Source: Benthortus sp964440495
GTDB lineage: Archaea > Thermoproteota > Nitrososphaeria_A > Caldarchaeales > Wolframiiraptoraceae
Direction: 5' to 3'
NCBI GenBank assembly: GCA_964440495.1
Contig: CAYTSD010000048.1
Location: 1 to 6,287 of the forward strand
Length of the DNA: 6,287 nucleotides
Part shown: one piece after another, positions 1 to 5,290 of the stretch
How positions within the stretch are numbered: the stretch's first letter is position 1
Layout: every line of letters begins with the position of its first letter
The notes under the pieces: model-generated
What the model was told of the DNA's origin: nothing
Database searches by the model: none
The model's input: only the letters and a program-made list of their open reading frames with translations
Translations under genes and position numbers: made by a program

Positions 1-1640
1 CTCCGTCTTCTCATGGTTATGGCTGCTGCGAGTAGGAGGATTACTGTCGCCGCGAGTGTTGATGTCGCTATCGAGGTGTTTGAGAGGATTGATTGGAGCG
101 CTGAGGCCGCTGCCGAGGCTGCTTGACCGATTATTCCGAGGATGTCCACGGTGTATTCGCTGAAGTGGGGTATGTAGAGGAGGATGCTCGCACCCTTCGA
201 CGAGATTACGAAGACGTATGCTGGTTCATCGTAGACCCCTGACGCTAGGTCGATTATCCCTGAGGCAAGGATTGCTGGCTTACCGTTAACCATCACCTCG
301 AATTTCTGGAGCCTATTTAGGTCAACAGCATCGGGCTCAAGTTCAACCACTATGAGCCTCCCAAGCGTTCCATCCGGTGCGCTAAGCCTCAGCCTAATCT
401 TGTTACGCTCCCTCTCCAAGACGCTTACAGTGAGGTTCTTATCAATCTGCAGTGTAGAGACATTCATCTGCCTAACGTTGATGAGCGCTCCAAGTATCGT
501 CTGGTTACGTTCAACAACCACTGAGTGCTCAATCTTCTGCTCACCGTCGCTTCGATGAATCTTACTTATCTTTAGGAAGGTTTTGTTGCCTACAGCCACA
601 ATCTTTTCCTGGATTATCACTGTTGTCCCGTTAGCGTATTTTGTTACCTGCATCGTCTGTTCGATGACTACCTGCTTCTCCTTCTCTCCACCTACCTCGA
701 CCTTAACCTCCTCCTTCACCTCCTTAATCTTCGTCGGAGACATGGGTGATGTAGTGGTCATGGTTGAAGTCATTCCCGTTCTCGAGGTTTCTTTCCGGGT
801 TTCCGTGGATGTCGTAATCTTCATGGTGGTAGTTTTCTTCTGTGTTGTTGAGGCTGTGATGGTCTCATTTACTGGGATTATTTCTCCAGTCGGCGTCTGG
901 GTTTGGGTTGTTGAGGTTGTCTGAGTTTGTGTGGAGAGCTGTTTTAGAAGTTCTTCAGCCTTCTTGAGAAGCTCCTCAACCTGCTCTAGAAGCTCCTCAA
1001 CGTTTTCTGGAATCTGTGTCTCAAGCTGGTCTAGGATTACCTTAGCTTTTCCGAGAAACTCCATAGGCTTAGCAACATCTATCCCTATGTTGGCGAGCTC
1101 TCCAGCCTTCGCAGCCAAGTCGTCTAGAAACTCTCTCAGCTGCTCTATCCTCTCCTTAACGTTGGTGATGGCGGTCTCGGTTGCGGTCGCATTTGTCTGA
1201 AGACTTTTGAGAGCACTTTCTATAGACTCTTTCACCGATTTTGCGAATGCTTCAGCCCTCTTCGCTAGAGCTAGGGCGGATGATGGAGACTCGTCGAGAA
1301 TCTCCTCCGCCTTCTCTAAAGCATCTTCAGCGTCGCTTAGAATTCCTTTGAGGCGTTGAAGCAGCTGGATTTCCGCTCCCTTTGACTCGGCCTCCTCAAG
1401 CAGTCTACGCGCCTCCTCGATTGCTTTCTCAGCTTCCTCCAAGGCTTCAGCAGCCTTCTTCCTCATCGAGCCCTCAAAAGTCTTTGTTAGAGAGATAGTC
1501 TTCTTAACCGCTGCCTCTCCGTCGCAGTGTTTGCATGGAACATCCTTCTTGAGGGATGTATAGGCTGAAGCTCCCATTATGGCTGTTAGCAGCAGGATTG
1601 CTGCGAAGACCGCTGCGATTGTTGTGACCTTCGCCTTCAT
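1..1640 (-). CDS. Secreted, membrane-anchored coiled-coil surface protein (partial, C-terminus off the left edge)
   Basis: Reading the minus strand from an ATG at 1640 gives 546 codons with no stop to the window edge. The architecture is that of an archaeal cell-surface protein. Residues 1-26 form a signal peptide or anchor (Lys at 2 and 4, hydrophobic core 7-22). A CKHC pair of cysteines lies at 36-39, just outside the membrane. Residues about 57-235 are almost entirely charged, Ala/Leu/Glu-rich helix, probably coiled coil, ending in VEELLEQVEELLKKAEELL. Residues 236-303 are a Thr/Ser-rich linker, as in O-glycosylated stalks. Residues about 304-500 look beta-rich, with LLYIPHF at 487-493. 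A hydrophobic helix at 526-542 followed by MRRR predicts a C-terminal membrane anchor, so only a few residues are probably missing. Eight N-glycosylation sequons (N150, 258, 337, 352, 379, 393, 402, 521) fit an exported protein. An S-layer stalk or envelope spacer role is inference; I recognise no named family. Confidence 0.85.
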   Translation of the reverse strand, partial: MKAKVTTIAAVFAAILLLTAIMGASAYTSLKKDVPCKHCDGEAAVKKTISLTKTFEGSMRKKAAEALEEAEKAIEEARRLLEEAESKGAEIQLLQRLKGILSDAEDALEKAEEILDESPSSALALAKRAEAFAKSVKESIESALKSLQTNATATETAITNVKERIEQLREFLDDLAAKAGELANIGIDVAKPMEFLGKAKVILDQLETQIPENVEELLEQVEELLKKAEELLKQLSTQTQTTSTTQTQTPTGEIIPVNETITASTTQKKTTTMKITTSTETRKETSRTGMTSTMTTTSPMSPTKIKEVKEEVKVEVGGEKEKQVVIEQTMQVTKYANGTTVIIQEKIVAVGNKTFLKISKIHRSDGEQKIEHSVVVERNQTILGALINVRQMNVSTLQIDKNLTVSVLERERNKIRLRLSAPDGTLGRLIVVELEPDAVDLNRLQKFEVMVNGKPAILASGIIDLASGVYDEPAYVFVISSKGASILLYIPHFSEYTVDILGIIGQAASAAASALQSILSNTSIATSTLAATVILLLAAAITMRRR

Positions 1641-1764
1641 CTTCGGCTAAAGCAGCGGGTTAAGCCGTTATCAAGGTTTCTTTTCCGAGGTTTCTCGGGA
1701 AATCGGGGGTTGAGGAAGCTTAGATATATGAGGGGGCGCTGCATGTTCATGGATTGTTCGAGGG
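1641..1764. promoter_or_regulatory. Divergent promoter region between surface protein and membrane-bound regulator
   Basis: This 124-base gap separates two divergent start codons. For the plus-strand regulator, TTAGATATA at 1720-1728, preceded by a purine-rich BRE-like GAGGAAGC, is a good archaeal TATA box. It predicts transcription starting near 1750, about 15 bases before the ATG. For the minus-strand surface gene the best candidate is TTGATAAC (minus strand, 1667-1674), which would give a start near 1644 and an almost leaderless mRNA; this is weak. A palindrome at 1681-1702 lies between the two. The TATA assignments are by eye only. Confidence 0.5.
1681..1702. repeat. Inverted repeat, possible operator
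   Basis: The arms TTTTCCGAG (1681-1689) and CTCGGGAAA (1694-1702) are 9 bases each with one mismatch (a possible G-T pair in RNA), separated by GTTT. The inner five base pairs, CCGAG/CTCGG, are perfect. It lies 18 bases upstream of the regulator's TATA box and about 40 bases upstream of the surface-protein start, where a dimeric winged-helix protein could contact both promoters. It is not followed by a T-run in either direction, so a terminator is less likely. The operator role is inference. Confidence 0.4.
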
Positions 1765-2574
1765 ATGAGCGAATCTGGAGGCGAGGTCTACAGGCTTCTG
1801 AAGAGCCCTATCCGACGTGAGATCATCTCTCTTCTCTACACGAGGGGGGAGATGAACGCGACGCAGCTTAAACTCCTACTCGACATAAGCTACGGAACAC
1901 TATACTATCACCTAGACTTCTTGAAGCCTCTCATAACTCAGGTTGGCCGCGGAAGGTATCGGCTGAACTATAGGGGTGTCAGGGTTGCTGAGCGGATGCT
2001 TGAGGAGATGTCTAGACATGATGAGGGGCCTGAAGAGTGGAGGAAGGCTGGGATGCTCAGCGTCCTGACGCTAACCTTTCTAACGGAGCGCGCAGCCGCC
2101 TCGCCACCCATCTATCTAGCCGTCGGCGTGGCTGCCGCTGGATTCTATCTCGCCTCGGTTTTCCTGATGCCTGTTAAGCCTGTTCTCCTCCATCTGAGCT
2201 TCGCTGGAGAGGGAGTCAACCTTATCCTACCTGTGTTGAGCCTCGGCCTAACCATGGCTTACTTCCTCATCGTGGGAGGGTTTCTCTCTAGGAGGAGGGG
2301 TGGATTCGGCGGGCTAGCCGCCTCCGTTCTTCTCTCCTATATTCCCGTCGACATCTACTTGGCCATACTTATGGCTGTAACCCATCTGGGGATGGTTGCT
2401 GGGGAGCTTATCCCGCTGTTTCAGGCAGGATTCATCGTGGCCCACGTAGTCCAGCTCATCATGCTTGCTGGAGCCCTCACCTACTCGAGGGGGATTGGAT
2501 GGGAGCGCAGCCTACCCGCAGCCCTCCTCCTCTCCTACCTAAGCCTCCTCGCATCCCTCTACAACCTGTTCTAG
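1765..2574 (+). CDS. Membrane-anchored winged helix-turn-helix transcriptional regulator
   Basis: The protein has 269 residues. Residues 7-82 form an ArsR/MarR-like winged helix: YRLLKSPIRREIISLLYTRG is the typical first helix pair, NATQLKLLLDISYGTLYYHLDFL the recognition part (S42-GTLYYH), and VGRGRYRLNYRG the beta wing. After a charged linker (83-95) come about five transmembrane segments near 115-135, 151-173, 183-205, 215-238 and 249-267, with a positive loop SRRRGG at 175-180. Such wHTH-plus-membrane proteins are common in archaea and are thought to act as one-component sensors that bind DNA from the inner face of the membrane; the signal is unknown. The ATG at 1765 is preceded by GAGGG and no in-frame start lies between it and the TATA box. 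It faces the surface-protein gene and is followed after 15 bases by the next gene, probably in one mRNA. Confidence 0.85.
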   Translation: MSESGGEVYRLLKSPIRREIISLLYTRGEMNATQLKLLLDISYGTLYYHLDFLKPLITQVGRGRYRLNYRGVRVAERMLEEMSRHDEGPEEWRKAGMLSVLTLTFLTERAAASPPIYLAVGVAAAGFYLASVFLMPVKPVLLHLSFAGEGVNLILPVLSLGLTMAYFLIVGGFLSRRRGGFGGLAASVLLSYIPVDIYLAILMAVTHLGMVAGELIPLFQAGFIVAHVVQLIMLAGALTYSRGIGWERSLPAALLLSYLSLLASLYNLF

Positions 2575-2589
2575 GGAAAGGATAATTTT

Positions 2590-3216
2590 GTGGCTTGGAG
2601 AGTGGGGTTCACGATGCTTCGGGAGCAGGACTACAAGAGAATTAAGAGGGAGGTTGACGCGGCTGAGGGAGACGCGTTGGCCTACTTGGGTAGAGAGTCT
2701 CCTTGGCTTAGACCCCTTGAACCTCTCCTAAGAGTCTCCAAGCTCCTTGAGTTGAATGGACTTACCCACGTGTTGATAGGTGTTAGGGCTCTCCCCTTCT
2801 ATGGCGTTCCTCACATGTGGGGGGAGATAGTCTTCGCCGTTAAAGGGTTGGAGAGGTTTAGGGAGGACTCCGAGAAGGGTGTCAAGGTTCTCTCACGGAA
2901 GGGTGAACGGGTTAGGGTCCTCGACCTTGTGGAGAACCTTGTGGTGGAGCTTGTCGCTGAGCCGACCCCGCTGAGATGGAGTAAGGAGCTTGAGGACCAT
3001 ATAATCGAGAGAGGAGGCGTCAAGGTTCTCTCCGTCGAGGATTATGCCGTGTGGCTGATGCTGCGGGTCGGGGGAGTGCTTGGATTGGAGCTCTCGGCGA
3101 AGGTTCTCTACGCAAACCTCGGCAAGTTTGACGAAGATTATCTGAGGAGAAGGGCTGAGGAGTATGGGGTGCTTGAGAGCGTTGAGGAGATTCTGGGAAA
3201 CCTAGTCGGTGATTAG
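2590..3216 (+). CDS. Nucleotidyltransferase-fold protein with degenerate active site
   Basis: The protein has 208 residues from GTG 2590; an in-frame ATG at 2614 (residue 9) is an equally possible start. Residues 50-85 (KLLELNGLTHVLIGVRALPF, then YGVPHMWGEIVFAV) align by eye with the AbiEii/MNT-type nucleotidyltransferase signature, normally VLIGGxAxxxYG followed by T-x-D-x-D. Here the second glycine of GG is V65, the metal-binding pair is E79 and V81, and the third carboxylate position is probably E120 (VVELV). VKVLSVEDYAVWLMLRVGG at 144-162 is the conserved helix after the core in this family, and residues 170-205 are helical and charged. A normal nucleotide-transfer reaction therefore seems unlikely; it may be an inactive or binding-only member. 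It starts 15 bases after the membrane regulator and probably shares its mRNA. Its end overlaps the converging synthase gene. Confidence 0.65.
   Translation: MAWRVGFTMLREQDYKRIKREVDAAEGDALAYLGRESPWLRPLEPLLRVSKLLELNGLTHVLIGVRALPFYGVPHMWGEIVFAVKGLERFREDSEKGVKVLSRKGERVRVLDLVENLVVELVAEPTPLRWSKELEDHIIERGGVKVLSVEDYAVWLMLRVGGVLGLELSAKVLYANLGKFDEDYLRRRAEEYGVLESVEEILGNLVGD
3202..3216. other. Tail-to-tail overlap of two genes (15 bases)
   Basis: The plus-strand stop TAG (3214-3216) lies inside the last codons of the minus-strand synthase, whose own stop (TAG on the minus strand, 3202-3204) lies inside the last codons of the plus-strand gene. Both frames are open and conserved-looking up to their stops. 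No terminator can fit between the genes, so their transcripts must overlap at the 3' ends. Confidence 0.85.
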
Positions 3217-4590
3217 GATACGCATCCGCTCTATCACCCTCCCAAACTTCCTCCTCAGATGCTCAACGATGCTCTCACCAGGCTTAATCCTGGCAACTAT
3301 CACTAGGTCTACGTCTCCATATACTTCGTCAACCTGCTCGACCTCGTCCCATCCTGAGAGCTCTGCTAAGACTCTCCGAACAGGGTATCTGGGGTTTAGG
3401 TTGAGTAGGATGTAGGCACGCTCATGCTGGAAGAACCTGTTTAGCGCCTCCTCTCGAAGCCGGTAACCCTTGGCCTCTAGAACCTCTCTAACCCTCCGAA
3501 CCGTAAGCCTTCCACCTCTCCTGTAGGCTTCCTGGGCGAGGGTTTCGGTAGCCTTCCTAACCTCCTCCTCGTCTGCTCCATCTCCTAGAAGCATCTGGAC
3601 AAGCTTCCTGCTGAGGAAGGGTGTGGCCTCGAAGACGGCTCCCTCAAAGTCGTAGTGTAGCTTCTTTGAGGGGATGTAGCCCTCAGGCTTCCTCACAACC
3701 ATTGACTGGTGAACCCCCGCCCGTATGGTTCGCGCCTCCTCGCTTAGGGGATGTCGGAAGAAGAGCTTAACCCCCGTAAGCCTGCTGAACTCCCTGTAGA
3801 GCCGCGCAAGCCTCTCACGGTTCACCCCGAGGTCTAGTCCATGGAGGTCTGCTAAGGCTGCCGCAACCTCGTAGAGGTCTGCTATACCGTTCCTATCCCC
3901 TATTCCTAGGATTGTTACGTGAAGCTCCTCGGCTCCAGCTAGGGCGGCCTCAAGGGTGTTGGCTGAGGCGTATCCATAGTCGTTGTGGAAGTGGGCTGCG
4001 AGCGGGGTTCTACAGCGCTCCGCAAGCTCTGTGAAGAGGGTTCGGGCAAGAGGGGGTGTCAGCATCCCAGCGGTGTCGGGGACGCTTACAAGGGTTGCGC
4101 CAGCCTCTCCAAGCTCCTCGACGAGGGATGAAAGCCTCTCCACACCCTCCTCCAGATAGAATCTCGAAGCATCCTCAACCGTCGCCCTCCTATACCTGAA
4201 TCCATAGGACTTGGCCAGCTCAACGGCCTCCTTAAGCCTCTCGACGGCCTCCCTATACCCTATCCCTCCAAGCTTATGCTCCCTATGGATTCTCGTCGGA
4301 GCGAGGTAGACCCCCACCCCATCCACGTCGTAGCTGGCAGCTGCCTCAACGTCTCTCGGATAAGCTCTTCCATGGATTATGACTTGGACTGGGTGGCTGC
4401 GTAGAGCCTCGACAACCTGCTCTACATCCTTACGCCTAGTTCTCGGAGGATAGTCGACGGTCAGCTCAACCCGTCTGACACCCGCCTCGGCCAAGGCCTC
4501 GGCAACCCTGACCTTAACCTCAACACTTAGCTGACGGTAGAGTTCCCCCTCCCTCAGAGTCGAGTCGAGAAGCACTGGCAAGGCCGCCAC
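3202..4590 (-). CDS. Homocitrate-synthase-like enzyme with C-terminal RAM domain
   Basis: The protein has 462 residues from a GTG at 4590, close to the length of Sulfolobus homocitrate synthase, which also carries a RAM tail. Homocitrate synthase condenses acetyl-CoA with 2-oxoglutarate, the first step of alpha-aminoadipate lysine synthesis. Residues 5-250 form the DRE-TIM barrel: DSTLREGE at 9-16, H73, VED at 138-140, PDTAGM at 171-176, the metal-binding HFHND at 200-204, and TILGIGDRNGIADL at 226-239. The last is closer to homocitrate synthase (GIGERNGI) than to isopropylmalate synthase (GERAGN). AGVH at 291-294 retains the catalytic histidine of the C-terminal linker. Residues 391-462 are a RAM domain (RAYILLNLNP, VDEVYGDVDLVIV), expected to bind an amino acid for feedback control. 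Oddities: the usual Q after REGE is L17, and the usual HKAGxH is IRAGVH. Another 2-oxoacid, or citramalate or re-citrate chemistry, is possible. A GTG, not an ATG, opens the frame; no start lies upstream in frame. Confidence 0.8.
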   Translation of the reverse strand: MAALPVLLDSTLREGELYRQLSVEVKVRVAEALAEAGVRRVELTVDYPPRTRRKDVEQVVEALRSHPVQVIIHGRAYPRDVEAAASYDVDGVGVYLAPTRIHREHKLGGIGYREAVERLKEAVELAKSYGFRYRRATVEDASRFYLEEGVERLSSLVEELGEAGATLVSVPDTAGMLTPPLARTLFTELAERCRTPLAAHFHNDYGYASANTLEAALAGAEELHVTILGIGDRNGIADLYEVAAALADLHGLDLGVNRERLARLYREFSRLTGVKLFFRHPLSEEARTIRAGVHQSMVVRKPEGYIPSKKLHYDFEGAVFEATPFLSRKLVQMLLGDGADEEEVRKATETLAQEAYRRGGRLTVRRVREVLEAKGYRLREEALNRFFQHERAYILLNLNPRYPVRRVLAELSGWDEVEQVDEVYGDVDLVIVARIKPGESIVEHLRRKFGRVIERMRILITD

Positions 4591-4606
4591 GATGTGAGAA
4601 GCCCTC

Positions 4607-4620
4607 CCTATAAGGCTTAA
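4607..4620 (-). promoter_or_regulatory. TATA-type promoter of the RAM-tailed synthase
   Basis: On the minus strand this reads TTAAGCCTTATAGG; CTTATA (4609-4614) is a good archaeal TATA core. Its centre is about 22 bases upstream of the GTG at 4590, so the transcript would be leaderless or nearly so. A GGGAGGG stretch (minus strand, 4602-4608) lies 11 bases before the start and could act as a ribosome binding site, but it abuts the TATA box and would probably lie outside the mRNA. Confidence 0.5.
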
Positions 4621-4684
4621 AACGAAAAACGTGAGAAAACCGTGAAAATGTTTAGTGAGAATGATTATTTTTAACGTTTTTCAC
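4621..4684. repeat. AT-rich repeat cluster in the divergent promoter, possible Lrp-type operator
   Basis: Three copies of GTGARAA occur on the plus strand at 4631-4637, 4642-4648 and 4656-4662. GAAAAACGT at 4624-4632 is exactly inverted as ACGTTTTTC at 4674-4682. The block is distinctly A/T-rich compared with the flanking genes. It lies between the two TATA boxes of genes that both encode RAM domains, the effector domain of Lrp/AsnC regulators, which bind AT-rich imperfect palindromes. Binding by such a regulator is inference, because the neighbouring RAM protein has no DNA-binding domain. Confidence 0.4.
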
Positions 4685-4688
4685 AAAG

Positions 4689-4705
4689 ACACGTCTCCAC
4701 ACGTC
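4689..4705 (+). repeat. Direct repeat ACACGTC with 10-base period
   Basis: ACACGTC occurs at 4689-4695 and again at 4699-4705, a spacing of one helical turn, so a protein could bind both on the same face of the DNA. It sits just upstream of the BRE/TATA element at 4711-4724, the usual place for an archaeal activator site. With only two copies, chance cannot be excluded. Confidence 0.35.
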
Positions 4706-4710
4706 CGGGG

Positions 4711-4724
4711 AAAAGGGCTTATAT
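4711..4724 (+). promoter_or_regulatory. BRE/TATA promoter of the tandem-RAM gene, leaderless transcript
   Basis: AAAAGGG (4711-4717) followed by CTTATAT (4718-4724) fits an archaeal BRE plus TATA box. The TATA centre lies about 28 bases upstream of the ATG at 4749, so transcription should begin at or within a few bases of the start codon. AAAAAGGGG directly before the ATG is too close to serve as a ribosome binding site. Confidence 0.6.
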
Positions 4725-4748
4725 CCATCCCAGTTCCGCAAAAAGGGG

Positions 4749-5252
4749 ATGAAGGCGTTTGTTCTAGGTGTTATAAGCACGAGGAGCGGGCTCATCCAGG
4801 CCTTGAACGCTGTCCGAAGCTCGAATCTCGTTAAGGAGGCGTACCTTCTCTACGGTTCCTATGACCTGATATGTAAGACAGAGTTCGAGAGCTTTGACCA
4901 CCTCAACAGCCTCCTCGAGATACTTAACCGCACAGGCCTCCAGGACTCGAACACGCTTATAGTGAATGACTCTGGGCTGAGCTTCGAGAAGGAGGGATGC
5001 GACGAGACGCGTAAGAGCGCCTACATCTTCATCAAGATTAGGAGGCCGAGCGCACCCAAGTTCTGGGAGAAGCACCTCCGCTCAATAGACCCAGTAATGG
5101 AGGCACATGAAGTCTATGGATTCTACGACGTGGTGGTAAGCATAAGCGAGGACGCCAGAGAAGACTTCTTCAACAAAGTCTTCCGCCAACTCTGGCTCCT
5201 AACAGAGGTAAACATGACAGCAACCCACACAATGTTCACAGTAAAAATCTGA
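4749..5252 (+). CDS. Tandem RAM-domain (Lrp/AsnC effector domain) protein without DNA-binding domain
   Basis: The protein has 167 residues and is built from two copies of the RAM/Lrp ligand-binding fold. Copy 1 is residues 1-73 (KAFVLGVISTRSGLIQALNAV, then VKEAYLLYGSYDLICKTEF). Copy 2 is residues 89-167 (KSAYIFIKIRRP, then VMEAHEVYGFYDVVVSI, ending in TATHTMFTVKI). Both keep the YGxYD signature of the family (35-39 and 123-127). An N-terminal helix-turn-helix, present in true Lrp proteins, is absent; the frame begins right at the first strand and the upstream promoter leaves no room for one. RAM domains dimerise and bind amino acids at the interface, so this may be an effector-sensing partner of a transcription factor or of the RAM-tailed synthase encoded divergently. 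Function is inferred from domain and neighbourhood only. Confidence 0.8.
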   Translation: MKAFVLGVISTRSGLIQALNAVRSSNLVKEAYLLYGSYDLICKTEFESFDHLNSLLEILNRTGLQDSNTLIVNDSGLSFEKEGCDETRKSAYIFIKIRRPSAPKFWEKHLRSIDPVMEAHEVYGFYDVVVSISEDAREDFFNKVFRQLWLLTEVNMTATHTMFTVKI

Positions 5253-5256
5253 ATTC

Positions 5257-5266
5257 AAAATATAAT
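5257..5266 (+). promoter_or_regulatory. TATA box of the COG1751 gene
   Basis: AAAATATAAT lies in the 38-base gap after the tandem-RAM gene. Its centre is about 29 bases upstream of the ATG at 5291, which predicts a leaderless mRNA. The purine run GAGGGGAG at 5268-5275 is too far from the ATG for a normal ribosome binding site. The gene can therefore be transcribed on its own, even if some read-through from upstream occurs. Confidence 0.5.
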
Positions 5267-5290
5267 TGAGGGGAGAATCTAGTAAAGGCT

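Noticed and set aside
352..1200. Three plus-strand open frames (352-558, 583-924, 931-1200) that could be small Ser/Val-rich proteins
   Set aside because: They lie entirely antisense to the long minus-strand surface-protein frame, which has coherent domains. Their Ser/Thr/Val-rich sequences are the reverse reading of Lys/Glu and Thr codons, and none has a convincing start context.
1523..1534. CxxC of the surface protein as a haem-binding CxxCH motif
   Set aside because: The residue after the second cysteine is Asp, not His, so it is not a cytochrome c motif.
1681..1702. Palindrome as a transcription terminator
   Set aside because: It lies between two divergent start codons, where no transcript ends, and has no downstream T-run on either strand.
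2811..3023. Minus-strand open frame of 70 codons
   Set aside because: Antisense shadow of the nucleotidyltransferase-fold gene, low-complexity Ser/Thr/Arg composition, no ribosome binding site or promoter.
3209..3415. Plus-strand open frame of 68 codons at the convergent junction
   Set aside because: Antisense to the RAM-domain end of the synthase, and the sequence resembles no family; a shadow.
4621..4705. CRISPR-like repeats
   Set aside because: The repeated units are only 7-9 bases, unevenly spaced and without spacers of constant length; this fits a regulatory region, not an array.
4764..5075. Minus-strand open frame of 103 codons
   Set aside because: Antisense to the tandem-RAM gene, whose two repeated domains are clearly the real product.
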